Notes: generated by a model from the sequence alone, not told the origin. DNA of 64,000 nt from Hymenobacter lapidarius (GCF_001816145.1 NZ_MDZB01000044.1:33501-97500), one strand, 5' to 3'; positions 50,969-60,474 are shown, counted from the stretch's first letter. Translations and numbers: made by a program.

Positions 50969-51589
50969 ATGAAATTTTCTACCCCCGTTCTGCTGCTCGC
51001 CGCCCTGCTGGGCCTGACCCGGTGCAACCCGCAACTCGCGCCCGTGCCCGAGGACAAGATGCCGGCCGCCACCCAGACCGGCGCGAACACCGCCGGCTGC
51101 GTCGTGGACGGCCTTACCTGGGTGCCCCGCCACAACGGCCAGATGATGAACGGCACCCCCCTACCGGCCATTGACGCCCTGTGGCGCAAAGTCCGGGGCG
51201 GGCGGCACCCGCTGGAGCTTACCCTGACCAAGAACATTGACGACCGGACGCACGTGCATGGCGAAACGAGCCTGAAACTGTACGTGCCCGACATTACCGG
51301 GCCCGGCACCTTCACGTTCGACCAAAGCGCCAACCCGTCCGTCGTCAACGGACCCACCGCCTACGCCCGCTTTACCTTCAAGCGGAGCCCGGCCCAGGAG
51401 CTACTCACCGGCCCCGGCGCTCCGGGCCGCCTGGTCGTGACCCGCCTCGATACCGTGGCCCGCGTCGTGTCGGGCACCTTCGAGTTCACGCCCGCCGAGG
51501 TCACGAGCGGGCTGACGGGCAACGGAACGCCAATTCCGGGCGGAAAAACCGCGCGCGTCACCGAGGGCCGGTTCGACTGCAAGTTTTAG
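50969..51589 (+). CDS. DUF6252-like lipoprotein
   Basis: The protein has about 206 residues. The start at 50969 gives a lipoprotein signal with lipobox GLTRC. The body resembles DUF6252-type Bacteroidota lipoproteins: ANTAGCVVDGLTWVPRHNG, then LELTLTKNIDD, and the late YARFTFKR and VVSGTFEFTPAE strands, with a VTEGRFDCKF end. The function is unknown. An AT-rich stretch before the gene and a plain intergenic region after it suggest a single-gene unit. Confidence 0.72.
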   Translation: MKFSTPVLLLAALLGLTRCNPQLAPVPEDKMPAATQTGANTAGCVVDGLTWVPRHNGQMMNGTPLPAIDALWRKVRGGRHPLELTLTKNIDDRTHVHGETSLKLYVPDITGPGTFTFDQSANPSVVNGPTAYARFTFKRSPAQELLTGPGAPGRLVVTRLDTVARVVSGTFEFTPAEVTSGLTGNGTPIPGGKTARVTEGRFDCKF

Positions 51590-51766
51590 GCCCCTTTCCA
51601 GCGCTTTCTCAGCCCCATTTTTAATTTATCACCTTGTTTCTGTTTAGGGGTGTTGTTAAGAAAAAGGGGAAACCTCTAATTCAAACGTTTTAACCCGACT
51701 TTTGGCCGCACGCCCCCTTTTTCTGCGCTTGGCGTGGCCTGTGCTTCTTTTCGGGGGCGGGCCACT

Positions 51767-52684
51767 TTACGCCACTACTTCCTCGGCGGGCGGCAGCGCG
51801 GCGGCGCGGGCATCCACGCGGTTGGTGTACCAAGCGTTCAGGCCCACGCCCAGCAGCACCAGCGCCATGCCCGCATACGCCAGCGGCCCAAAGGCTTCGG
51901 CAAAAAACAGGTAGCCCAGGCCCAGGGCGTAGAACATGCCCAGGTAGTTGAGCGGGGCCACGCGGCTGAGACGCTCCATCTGGTAGGCCCGCGTCATGGT
52001 GAGCTGGGCGCCTTGGGTGAAAACGCCACAGGCCAGCAGCCAGAGCCAATCGGTGCCGTGCGGCGTGGTCCACTGGAAAAGGCAGGCCACCGCCGCCAGC
52101 GGCAGCGAAATCAGGGGAAAGTAAAAAACGATAACCAACGGATGCTCCCGCCCGCGCAGCTTCCGGATAGCGTTGTAGCTCAGGCCCGAAACAAAGGCCC
52201 CCAGCACCCCAATGCCCAGAAAGGCCAGCCCGCCCGTGGCCGCGGCACTGGTAGCGGAGATGGCCGGGCCACCCTGCTGCACCAGCAGCACGCCGCCAAA
52301 GCTGAGCGCAAAAAACGCCCACTGCCAGCGGCGCACCGGCTCGCGCACCAGCCAGATACCCAGCACGGCCGTAAAAATCGGGGCCAGGTACTGCACCGTC
52401 ACGGCCGTAGCCAGCGGCAGATTTTGCAGCGCCAGGAAGTAGCAAATAAGCGCCAGCGCCCCGGTACTGCCCCGGCTGATGAGCAGGCGGTAGTTATTGC
52501 CGAAGGGGGCTACGTGCAGCCGCCGCAGGGCCACGTAGCTGGCCACAATGGAAAAGATGGACCGGAAGAAAATAATTTCGAGCGCGGGCAGGTGGTGCAG
52601 CTGCTTCACGCAGGCATTCATGCCCGCAAAGAATAAGGTGCTCAGCAGCATCTGGCGGACGCCGGGGGTCAATTCCAGTTTCAA
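51767..52684 (-). CDS. EamA (DMT) family transporter
   Basis: The protein has about 305 residues from a TTG at 52684 (LKLELTPGVRQMLLSTLFFAGMN); the ATG at 52651 is an alternative that drops the conserved first turn. Ten TM helices form two EamA halves, with ICYFLALQNLPLATAVTVQYLAPIFTAVLG in the first and LTMTRAYQMERLSRVAPLNYLG in the second. It exports metabolites or drugs; the substrate is unknown. It is divergent from recX, and an open frame further upstream overlaps recX and is rejected. Confidence 0.87.
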   Translation of the reverse strand: MKLELTPGVRQMLLSTLFFAGMNACVKQLHHLPALEIIFFRSIFSIVASYVALRRLHVAPFGNNYRLLISRGSTGALALICYFLALQNLPLATAVTVQYLAPIFTAVLGIWLVREPVRRWQWAFFALSFGGVLLVQQGGPAISATSAAATGGLAFLGIGVLGAFVSGLSYNAIRKLRGREHPLVIVFYFPLISLPLAAVACLFQWTTPHGTDWLWLLACGVFTQGAQLTMTRAYQMERLSRVAPLNYLGMFYALGLGYLFFAEAFGPLAYAGMALVLLGVGLNAWYTNRVDARAAALPPAEEVVA

Positions 52685-52793
52685 GCAGCGGGGAGCATAG
52701 GCTCCGGAGTAGTAATTGCACAAATGTGCGCCGGCTTGGGTAACGAAGTGCCGGTCGCATTGTTCAGGATTATTAGCTACTTGCTTCCCCTCT

Positions 52794-53300
52794 ATGTTCA
52801 AAAGCCCCGACAAAACGCCCAAGCAGTACACGCCCGGCGAGGCCCTGCAAAAAATTGCCGCCTTCTGCGCCTACCAGGAGCGCACCCAGAAAGAAGTAGA
52901 GCAAAAGCTGCGCTCCTACGGCCTGGACGAGGACGAAGCCGGCGAAATCATCATCCGCCTGAGCCGCGAAAAGCTACTGGACGAGGAGCGGTTTGCCCAG
53001 GCCTTTGTGCGGGGCCACTACCGCCACAAAAAGTGGGGCCGCCGCCGCATCCTGCAAGAGCTCAAGCACAAGGGCCTCAGCGAGTACTGCATCAAGTCGG
53101 GCATGAAGGAAATCGACGGCGAGGAATACTACCAGAACCTGGTCGACGTGATGGAGAAGAAAGACCGCCAGGAAAAAGAAAAGAACCCGCGCGTGCGCCG
53201 CATGAAAATCTCGCAGTACCTCACCGGCAAAGGCTACGAGCAGGACCTGATAAAAATGGCCCTCGACGACTTGGGCAAAGCACCGGAGGACGAGGAGTAG
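52794..53300 (+). CDS. recX: Regulatory protein RecX
   Basis: The 168-residue protein modulates RecA filaments. It consists of helical repeats: IAAFCAYQERTQKEVEQKLRSYGLDEDEA, LLDEERFAQAFVRGHYRHKKWGRRRILQELKHKGLSE and ISQYLTGKGYEQDLIKMALDDL, the three tandem three-helix units expected in RecX. The start at 52794 (MFKSPDKTPKQYTP) follows the Bacteroidota pattern. recA is not adjacent. The stop is six bases from the convergent DUF4230 stop. Confidence 0.93.
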   Translation: MFKSPDKTPKQYTPGEALQKIAAFCAYQERTQKEVEQKLRSYGLDEDEAGEIIIRLSREKLLDEERFAQAFVRGHYRHKKWGRRRILQELKHKGLSEYCIKSGMKEIDGEEYYQNLVDVMEKKDRQEKEKNPRVRRMKISQYLTGKGYEQDLIKMALDDLGKAPEDEE

Positions 53301-53306
53301 CGCGGC

Positions 53307-53942
53307 TTATTGCTTGGGTCCCGTTTCCGGCAGCCGCATCTGCTGCCCCAGTATCACGCGGCGCCCGGTGAGCGTGCGCAGCAAAGGGACCAGAATCTGC
53401 TCGGCGTTGCGCTGGGTTTCGGCCAGGATTCCGGATTGCAGGGCAGCGTTGCGCACCTGCGCCTCGGCGTATTTATAGCCTTCGTCTACCAGCTCAGCAT
53501 CCTGAAAGAAGCCGTTTTCGGTGCTGAACACGCGGCTTTGCTTGTGGTTGATTTGGAAAGTGCACAGCTCGGGCGCGGGCAGGGACACGCGCACTACCGA
53601 GTCGCCTTCCAGCACCACGTCCTGCGGCTTCAGCTTGCGCAGGTCGATGCAGCCCACGGCTTCGCCGGCCACCACCAGCGCTACTTTCGACTCCGGCAAA
53701 AACCGGTAGGTGCGGCGCTTGTACTCCACCACGTCCTTGAATCGGTAGCGCACCAATTCCAGCCGGCCCAGCGCTTCCACTTGCGTAAGCACGGTGTTGT
53801 GCGTCACGGTTATTTGGGGATTGGGGTCGACCAAGCCGGTCCAGGTGCTCAGCGTGGGGGCCACCTGGCGCCACAAAAACCACCCCAATCCCACCAGGAA
53901 AAGCAGCGGGAGCAGGCGGCGAAAAAGGCGAATGATGTTCAT
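53307..53942 (-). CDS. DUF4230 domain membrane-anchored protein
   Basis: The protein has about 211 residues from the ATG at 53942. An N-terminal anchor helix (LLPLLFLVGLGWFLW) is followed by a DUF4230 domain: ITVTHNTVLTQVEALGRLELVRYRFKDVVEYK, SKVALVVAGEAVGCIDLRKL and VRVSLPAPEL. The C-terminal helix (KYAEAQVRNAALQSGILAETQRNAEQIL) resembles the SPFH-like tail of related proteins. The function is unknown. It is divergent from the glycosyltransferase-like gene. Confidence 0.85.
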   Translation of the reverse strand: MNIIRLFRRLLPLLFLVGLGWFLWRQVAPTLSTWTGLVDPNPQITVTHNTVLTQVEALGRLELVRYRFKDVVEYKRRTYRFLPESKVALVVAGEAVGCIDLRKLKPQDVVLEGDSVVRVSLPAPELCTFQINHKQSRVFSTENGFFQDAELVDEGYKYAEAQVRNAALQSGILAETQRNAEQILVPLLRTLTGRRVILGQQMRLPETGPKQ

Positions 53943-53992
53943 ATACGGTAAAGTACGGGCGCCACGCCTCGGCGTTGGGCCGGGCAGTGCCC

Positions 53993-54000
53993 TAGCTTTG
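53993..54000 (+). promoter_or_regulatory. -7 box six bases before the glycosyltransferase-like start
   Basis: TAGCTTTG ends at 54000 and the ATG begins at 54007. With normal start-site spacing the transcript would begin at or next to the ATG (leaderless). Confidence 0.55.
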
Positions 54001-54006
54001 TGGCCA

Positions 54007-55167
54007 ATGCACTTGCTTTCCCTGTTTCGTTCGCTCGGCCAGCGCCTGGGCCCGCACCACCCGGCGCTCCTGGCGGGGCTGTGGGTGCTGGTGCAGTTGG
54101 CGTTTTTGGGACAGTTCCGGGGCCCCCACTTTGTCAACGACAGCGGCCACTACCTCGGCTACGCCGCCAACATTGCCGAGCGCGGCTACTTCGAGCCGGG
54201 CCACACCCTGCGCTACATCCTCTACCCGCTGTTTCAGAGCTTCTGGCTGTGGCTGGGCCTGGGCTGGTGGGGCATAGTGGCCGGGCAAATGGCCGTTTCC
54301 GCGCTGGCCACGCGGGCCATTTACCGGGGCACCCGGCGGCTGGCGGGCGGCCGGTGCGGGGCGGCGGCGCTGGCCACCTTCCTCTTCATTGCCTGGCCCG
54401 ACATTCAGCGTTTCAACGTTTTCCTACTCACCGAGTCATTGTTCATCAGCCTGGTGGCCTTGTCCTTCGGTGCTTTCACCCGGGTGTGCCAGGGCCAGCG
54501 CAAAGACTGGGCGCTGCTGATTCTGGTGCTGATTTTAACGGCGCTGGCCCGACCCAATGGTTTCATGGTGGCCCTCGCGGCCGGGCTGGCGGGCCTCGAT
54601 GCCCTACGCCGGCGCCCCAACCCGCGCCCGTGGCGCCTGGCGCTCCTGGTACTGGTGCTGCTCTCGCCCCTGCTCTGGCGCCTGCTCAACCACCAGCTCG
54701 CCACCTATTATTTGATGGATACCTACCAGCGCGGCGAGCTTATTTTCCAGTACCAACTGTGGGCAGTGCACCAGGCCCAGCCGCTCAACATGCCGCCGCC
54801 GGGCACCGGACCGGTGGCGCGGGTCGTGTACTTCGCCCTGCACAACCCGCTTTATTTAAGCCGGCTGATGCTGGGCAAGCTGTTCGTTTTCATCAGCTAC
54901 CTCAAGCCGCATTATTCGCTGGCGCACCGGGTGGTGGGCGTGGCCGTGCTGTGGCCCGCTTACGTGCTGGCGGCCCTGGCCACCCAGCGGACTGGCATCT
55001 GGCGGCCCGGCCGGCTATTCTTGGCCGGCATTTTCCTCCTGCAAACTGCCATCACCATGCTCACTGTTGATGACTGGGACGTGCGGTTTCTGGCGCCAGT
55101 CTTGCCCATGGTTTTCGTCCTGGCCGCCCTGGAAGTGGAGCACTACCAAGATAGAAAGTGCCTCTAG
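54007..55167 (+). CDS. Polytopic glycosyltransferase-like membrane protein (PMT/ArnT fold)
   Basis: The 386-residue protein has about ten TM helices. The first loop has HFVNDSGHYLGYAANIAERGYFEP, with the Asp expected at the catalytic position of GT-C enzymes, and GHTLRYILYPLFQSF follows. Later PNGFMVALAAGLAGLDALRRRP and DWDVRFLAPVLPMVFVLAALE are typical of Bacteroidota GT39-like mannosyltransferase relatives. It would act on lipid-linked sugars in the inner membrane; acceptor and donor are unknown. The start follows directly after a -7 box. Confidence 0.82.
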   Translation: MHLLSLFRSLGQRLGPHHPALLAGLWVLVQLAFLGQFRGPHFVNDSGHYLGYAANIAERGYFEPGHTLRYILYPLFQSFWLWLGLGWWGIVAGQMAVSALATRAIYRGTRRLAGGRCGAAALATFLFIAWPDIQRFNVFLLTESLFISLVALSFGAFTRVCQGQRKDWALLILVLILTALARPNGFMVALAAGLAGLDALRRRPNPRPWRLALLVLVLLSPLLWRLLNHQLATYYLMDTYQRGELIFQYQLWAVHQAQPLNMPPPGTGPVARVVYFALHNPLYLSRLMLGKLFVFISYLKPHYSLAHRVVGVAVLWPAYVLAALATQRTGIWRPGRLFLAGIFLLQTAITMLTVDDWDVRFLAPVLPMVFVLAALEVEHYQDRKCL

Positions 55168-55492
55168 ACACGCTCCCTGCTTGCCCTTGCCCAGCACTAC
55201 TCGCCCGGAACAATGGGGCGCTGTTAAACAAATAGGGCAATCGGAATTAACGGCGGCGAACACGAGCTTGCTATGGCCTGTGACAGCCAGGATATTTTCA
55301 AACCAAGTTTGATTTTTTTCTGGGTGCAATTGTCCCGAAATTGTGGGAAGGTGAAGAATTCTAGCTTTTCACCATGCCAGCCTCACACCATGAAATTATT
55401 GTATCCTCCTCCGCTCTGCTTAAGCAATGGCAAAGCACTGGAGCGGCAGTTTTCTGGTCGTGGGGTACTGGTGGGACTATTGACCCGAACCT

Positions 55493-55726
55493 ATGGAATC
55501 CAACATGCTGAGCATCTTGCTGCTATTTTTTGGTACCGTGCTTACCAGATACTTCTCCTATCGCAAGGACGTGGACGTGGCCCGTATCAATTGCCGTAAG
55601 GACGTGGCCGTGGCCCTCATTAATGCCGGTGCGGTGCCCGAGGCGAAGTCCAAGCGGCGTATTGGTGCCCGTGGGTCAGCATCCAAGGGCTTTGAACGGG
55701 GTTTGGAGGGCGGCAAAAGTCTATAA
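55493..55726 (+). CDS. Possible small protein (weakly supported)
   Basis: This 77-residue frame has a hydrophobic N-terminus (MLSILLLFFGTVL) and an internal near-repeat (RKDVDVARIN then RKDVAVALIN). No family is recognised. The surrounding 55.2-56.0 kb stretch is otherwise non-coding, with AT-rich parts, and ends in a transposase remnant, so this may be decayed sequence rather than a gene. Confidence 0.25.
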   Translation: MESNMLSILLLFFGTVLTRYFSYRKDVDVARINCRKDVAVALINAGAVPEAKSKRRIGARGSASKGFERGLEGGKSL

Positions 55727-55827
55727 AAGGGCGTTATTAAATAAGGGGCTTAGGAAGCAAAAATCAGAAATTTGGACATAACTTACTGTTATTCAGCTTT
55801 ATAACCGCTATTACTAGTGCAGCAAAC

Positions 55828-55964
55828 TTTAAGAGGTCAAATTTCGCTACCTGTTGCGGCTCTTTGCCTTGGATTTGACAGCCTCGGACGCGGCCCGACT
55901 CACCGGCCTGAGCACCCGCGCCGTTAATGCGCTCTACCTGCGGGTAGCGGCCGTCCCGGCCTAA
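55828..55964 (+). pseudogene. N-terminal remnant of an IS1595-like transposase
   Basis: FKRSNF followed, after a one-base loss near 55,843, by RYLLRLFALDLTASDAARLTG and LSTRAVNALYLRVAAV resembles the N-terminal segment of IS1595-family transposases (the pattern LLRLFALDLTA-x-x-AA-LTGL). A stop follows at 55962. The catalytic DDE core is absent, and no terminal inverted repeats were identified. Family attribution is by recall of the motif. Confidence 0.6.
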
Positions 55965-55995
55965 ATGGTGCAGAGTGAGAACCGCGACCTGCCTC

Positions 55996-56922
55996 CTAAG
56001 CTTCGCTGCCCCCAAACCGCTCCCGCCAGCCGGCCCAGGCTTGCAGGCCGCCGGTGTGAATGGCCACCACCGTGCTGCCCCGCGGGAAATAGCCTTTCCC
56101 AATCAAATCCAGCACTCCGAAGAGCAGCTTTCCGGTGTAAATGGGGTCGAGCAGAACCCCGTTTCGGGCCTGAAACTGCTGAATGAAGCCCAACAGCTCC
56201 GCAGAATATTTGGCGTAGCCGCCGAAATGGTAGTCCGTGTGCAGGGAGAAATTGGTGAACGCCTGCCCGGCCGCCAGCTGGGTCAACCCATCAACTTCGG
56301 TCTGCAAAAAGCCGCCGTTTTTCAGCGCTGCCACGCCTAGCGCCTGCTCGGTTCCGGCAAGCCCTGTTACCAGCCCGGCCAGGGTGCCGCCCGTGCCCAC
56401 CGCCACGGCCAGGGCATCAAAAGCCGTGCGCTGGCGGATTTCGGCCACCAGCTCGGCACAGCCGGGGATGGCCAGCGCGTTGGTGCCGCCTTCGGGCAGC
56501 ACGTAAGCCGGGCCGAAGCGCGCCAGCTGCTCGGCAAGGAATTCCGGCGCGGCGCGGCGGCGGTAGCTGCTGCGGTCCAGGTAGTGCAGGGCCATGCCAT
56601 CGGCCGTGGCCTGGGCCAGGGTGGGGTTTAGCCGCGCGGGGCCAGAGCCTTTCGCTGGCGCATCGCCCCGAATCAGGCCAATGGTTTTGAAACCGAACAG
56701 GCGGCCCGCAGCGGCTAAGGCGGCTATGTGGTTGGAGTACGCGCCGCCAAAGGTTAGCAAGGCGTGGTGGCCCTGCTGCCGGGCCGCCACCAGGTTGTAT
56801 TTCAGCTTGCGGGCCTTGTTGCCGGGCAAAGTGGGGTTCACCAAATCATCGCGCCACAGCAACAGGCGCACGCCGTGCGCGCCTGCTACGGGCTCGTTGA
56901 TTTCCTGCAAAAGCTCCTCCAC
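55996..56922 (-). CDS. PLP-dependent D-cysteine desulfhydrase / ACC deaminase family enzyme
   Basis: The 308-residue enzyme has the fold-type II PLP lysine in LPGNKARKLKYN (Lys36). Also present are FGGAYSNHIAALAAAG, the conserved PLP contact region, GTGGTLAGLVTG as the phosphate-binding loop, and the late IYTGKLLFGVLDLIGKG segment. Members degrade D-cysteine or related beta-substituted amino acids to pyruvate. True ACC deaminase is less likely in this genus. It is followed 46 bases downstream by the YfhO-like gene's stop on the same strand side. Confidence 0.88.
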   Translation of the reverse strand: MEELLQEINEPVAGAHGVRLLLWRDDLVNPTLPGNKARKLKYNLVAARQQGHHALLTFGGAYSNHIAALAAAGRLFGFKTIGLIRGDAPAKGSGPARLNPTLAQATADGMALHYLDRSSYRRRAAPEFLAEQLARFGPAYVLPEGGTNALAIPGCAELVAEIRQRTAFDALAVAVGTGGTLAGLVTGLAGTEQALGVAALKNGGFLQTEVDGLTQLAAGQAFTNFSLHTDYHFGGYAKYSAELLGFIQQFQARNGVLLDPIYTGKLLFGVLDLIGKGYFPRGSTVVAIHTGGLQAWAGWRERFGGSEA

Positions 56923-56968
56923 AAAACCTGAATTAAAAAGTTCGGTGCCGGGCCGTTACTGCTCCAGA

Positions 56969-59547
56969 CTAAGCTACCGGCACGGCAACCACCGGCACAT
57001 CAGCTACCCGCTTGCGGCGGAACGCGTACACGCCCGCCCCCGCCAGCACCAGCAGCAAGGCAATGCTCGAAGCCAGCGAAACCCCGTTGCCAACAGCGTA
57101 GGACTTGGGCTCAAACTTGAAGCTGATGGTGTGCGAGCCGGCCGGCACCTGCAGGGCGCGCAGCACGTAGTTGGCCCGAATGTGCGGCACCGGCTTGCCG
57201 TCGATAAAGGCCTGCCAGCCATCGGCATAGTAGATTTCCGAGAAAACCACCAGGCCGGGTTTCGTAGCGGTGTAGCGGTATTTGAGCTCGTCGGGGGTGT
57301 AGCCAGCCAAGCCGATGGTGGAGCCGGTCACGTCGTAGCTGGCTGCTTTTTGCTGGGCAAACTTGCTCACGTCCACCACGGCCTCGGTGGCAGGATTGAG
57401 CGTGGTGAGGGCCGCCATTTCTTCATCGGGACTGTTCACAGCTTTCACCTCCCGCACAAACCAGGCGTTGCCCAGCGCGCCGGGGTTGCGCTGCACGGGC
57501 TGTTTGGGGTCGCCGGTGATGAGGTAGCGGGTGTTCAGCATGTTGAGCACCTGCTGGTTATTGTTGGAAATCTGGCGCTCGATGAGGTCCTGGTAGCGGC
57601 GCAGCTTGGCGCCGTGGTAGCCGCCGATGCTCTTGTGGAAGTACGACGTCTGGGCTTCGTTGAACGGATTGGCCAGGTTGAGTACGCGGTAGCTCAGGTC
57701 GGTGTCGCGCAGTATCAGCTCATCGGCCGGGGTGGGCTGGAAGCTGGCCGCAATGCTGGTGGGCTGGAACTTGTCGCTGCCGAGGTAGCGCTTGTCCACG
57801 CCCCACAAATCAACCAGCACCAGCAGCACCATAATAGCGGCGGCCGGCATTGTATTAAGCTTGCCCTTCAGATGAAAATACAGCACGCCCAGCGCCGCGC
57901 CAATGAACAGCAGCCCGCGCCATACGTCGCTACGCAGCAGATCGGCGCGGTCGGCGCGCAGGGCCGTGAGCAGCTCCGGCGTGAAGCCCTGTTTGGTCAG
58001 CTCCCCATCAATAGGGGCAGCAAAATCAAAGCTAAAGCTGGCCAGATACGCCAGCACGCACAGACCCGCCGTGATGGCACCCGCGTAGAGCACTTGGGGC
58101 AGCAGGGCCGCCACCTCACCCGACACCGGAGCGGCCACCGTGGTACCGGCAGCCTTCACCGCTTTGGCCAGGGCTGGGTGCAGCTGCGCGTCGGCGGGAG
58201 CCACGGGCTGCGGCGTGGCGCGGGGGCGCAGCACGCGGCTGAGCGCCAAGCACCCAAAATGGGCATGGCCAGCTGCGCAATTACCAGCGCCATGCTCACC
58301 GCCCGGAACTTGTTGTAGCCCGGCAGCAGGTCGAAAATCAGGTAGTTGAACGTCTCAAAGTTCTTGCCCCAGGCCAGTAGAATAGACAAGATGGTGCCAG
58401 CCAGCAGCCAGTAGCGCGTGCGCTTGTCCACCACAAACAGGCCCAGTATGAACAGGAAGCACACCACCGCGCCCATGTACACCGGGCCGGCCGTATAGCT
58501 CTGCTGCCCCCAATAGGTGGGCATACCGGCCAGGTATTCCTGCGGCAGGCCCGCCTTGGCCAGGTTAGAATCGGTGCCGAGCGGCATGGCGCTGGCGCCG
58601 CCGTAAAAGTTGGGAATAAGAAGGGTAATGGTTTCGCCCACGCCGTAGCTGTACTGGAACGCATAGTCGCGGTCCACGCCCGTGCTCTCGTCACCGGCGG
58701 CCGTTGCGGGGGCCTGGCCGAGCGCCGGGGTTTTCAGCTCGGTGCGGCCGCGGTTGCTGTATTTGCTGTATTCGAGGGTGGTGTAGAGGCGGCCGAAGCT
58801 CACGCCCACGGCCAGCGCCGCGCCCAAGCCCAGCAAGGCCGTGCGCTTGAAGAACTCGGGCAGACGCCCGGCGCGGTAGGCCGCCACCAGCTCCATGACG
58901 CCAAAAATGGCAACCAACAGCAGCAGGTAATAGGTGATTTGCAGGTGGTTGGCGCGCACGTTCAGGGTGAGGCCCACGGCAAACAGCGCGGCGCCCAACC
59001 ACTTATCGCGGCGGTACGCCACCAGCACGCCGCCTAGCACCAGCGGCGCGTAGGCCAGGGCAATGCTCTTGGTGTTGTGGCCCGCGGCCAGAATGGCGAG
59101 GTTGTAGCTGGAAAAGCCCAGCGCCACGGCCCCGGCCACGGCTATGAGTGGCCGCACGCCCAGCGCCACCAGCAGTATGTAGCCGCACAGCAGCGCCAGA
59201 AACAAATTGGCCACCACGGCGGGCAAGCCCAGGGTCATGATGGTTTGCAGGTACCCCGACCAGTCGCCCGGGAAGTGCAGGCTGATGAGGTAGGTGGGCA
59301 TGCCCGAAAACATGGAATTCGTCCACAGCGCTTCGCGGCCCATGGCCTTGGCGTACTCCTGGGCCTCGTGAGCACCGCCCTGAAACTGGGTGATGTCGTG
59401 CTGGGCCAAGCTCTTGCCCTCGAACACGATGGGCGAGAAGTACAGGCAGGCCAGCGCCACAAAAAACAGCACTGCCAGCACGTGCGGCAAAGCCCGCTGC
59501 CACCAGGGCGCAGACGAAATAGGAGAAGCAGAAGCAACAGCAGCCAT
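56969..59547 (-). pseudogene. YfhO-like polytopic membrane protein, interrupted by a one-base deletion
   Basis: Two frames join to one protein of about 860 residues. From the ATG at 59547 (ALPHVLAVLFFVALACLYFSPIVFEGK) roughly ten TM helices run to AQLAMPILG. The second frame resumes at LALSRVLRPRATPQP and ends with a soluble beta-rich domain (YYADGWQAFIDGKPVPHIRAN) and a last helix. The 2579-nt span is one base short of a multiple of three. Restoring one A to the AA at 58248-58249 gives MPILGALALS. YfhO family members are implicated in lipid- or polymer-linked glycan processing in Gram-positives; the role here is unknown. Confidence 0.85.
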
Positions 59548-59591
59548 CGGGGCGATTTTAAAAAACACAAAAACGTGCCCGAAGGTACAGT

Positions 59592-59685
59592 CGCGCAAGG
59601 TTACGCGAAGTAAAAAGTAAGTCTCGCCAGGATGTGAGTACAACACCTAGCGAGACTTACTTTTTACTTCGCGTAACCTTGCGCG
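59592..59685. repeat. Perfect 36-bp inverted repeat between DUF4834 and yfhO-like genes
   Basis: Arms 59592-59627 and 59650-59685 are perfectly complementary around a 22-base spacer. The right arm touches the stop codon of the DUF4834 gene. The left arm overlaps a frame extension upstream of the yfhO-like start, which supports the downstream ATG at 59547. Confidence 0.93.
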
Positions 59686-59946
59686 CTATTTTACCTCCTC
59701 GAAATCAACGTATTCGCCACCCTTAAAGCCCTGCGGCTTCTCCGGCTCAGCGGCTGCGGGCGGCACGTAGTCCACCCGGACTTCGCCGGGAACCGCAGCC
59801 GGGCCCGGCTGCTGCTGCGGGGGTACCATGAAGCCGCCATTACGCATCTGCTTGCGCACGAAGCCCGCCAGCACCAGCCGCAACACAATGGGCAGCACGT
59901 AGCGCAGCGCAATAAAAACCAGAATAAAGATAAACCAGAAACGCAT
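59686..59946 (-). CDS. DUF4834 family small membrane protein
   Basis: The 86-residue protein has one long N-terminal helix (FWFIFILVFIALRYVLPIVLRLVLAGF), then a Pro/Gln-rich linker and a C-terminal FKGGEYVDFEEV, the signature end of DUF4834 in Bacteroidota. The function is unknown. The gene precedes the yfhO-like gene on the same strand. A TATCTTGC sequence upstream is a weak -7 candidate. Confidence 0.85.
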   Translation of the reverse strand: MRFWFIFILVFIALRYVLPIVLRLVLAGFVRKQMRNGGFMVPPQQQPGPAAVPGEVRVDYVPPAAAEPEKPQGFKGGEYVDFEEVK

Positions 59947-60036
59947 AGAGCTAAAAACGTAAATGCCGCCGCAAGATACGGCCAGCGCATGCAGACGTAC
60001 CCCTGAGCAACATGTTTTGGACTTATTTTGGTGCCC

Positions 60037-60474
60037 CTACTTCTTCCGCAGCGCCTGGGCCACGGCGCCGGCCACCAGCCCGCCCACGGTATACCACGCC
60101 ACGGTCATGGCCTGAGTTTGGGGCGTGCGGTTGCTGGGGGCTTCGCCCAGTCCGAGCGGGCCGGGCAGCAGCACGCCGCCGGCACCCGCGGCCACGCCCA
60201 GCAGCAAGCCCCGGCGCAGCGCGTGGCGCCCACTGCCCACCATCGTAAAATACAAGCCGTTGCTGAGCACGTCGCCGGCCATGGTCAGGTCGAAGAGGGT
60301 GTCGCGGTCGGGCTGGGGCAGGTTGGCTTTGCCGAACAGCTTGCGCAGGCCGCGCATGCCCAGCACGTCCATGCGCGGGGCGTCCTGCGGGCGCAGGTGG
60401 CGCACGGTTTCGTGCAGGACAGTGAGGGCCACGGCGCCCGAAAAGCCCGCGGCGAGAGAAGGAAGCAATTTCAT
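60037..60474 (-). CDS. Small membrane protein of unknown function
   Basis: The protein has about 145 residues. The start at 60474 gives an N-terminal helix with an AGFSGAVALTVLHETVRHL beginning, the pattern seen in DUF1440-like small membrane proteins of Bacteroidota. Two further hydrophobic stretches (RGLLLGVAAGAGGVLL and VAWYTVGGLVAGAVAQAL) follow. The family call is tentative. The frame open further upstream crosses the tRNA promoter and is rejected. Confidence 0.65.
   Translation of the reverse strand: MKLLPSLAAGFSGAVALTVLHETVRHLRPQDAPRMDVLGMRGLRKLFGKANLPQPDRDTLFDLTMAGDVLSNGLYFTMVGSGRHALRRGLLLGVAAGAGGVLLPGPLGLGEAPSNRTPQTQAMTVAWYTVGGLVAGAVAQALRKK

Noticed and set aside
52685..52831. Longer N-terminus for the EamA transporter
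   Set aside because: It would overlap the recX start and adds a non-conserved soluble stretch; the TTG at 52684 fits the family N-terminus.
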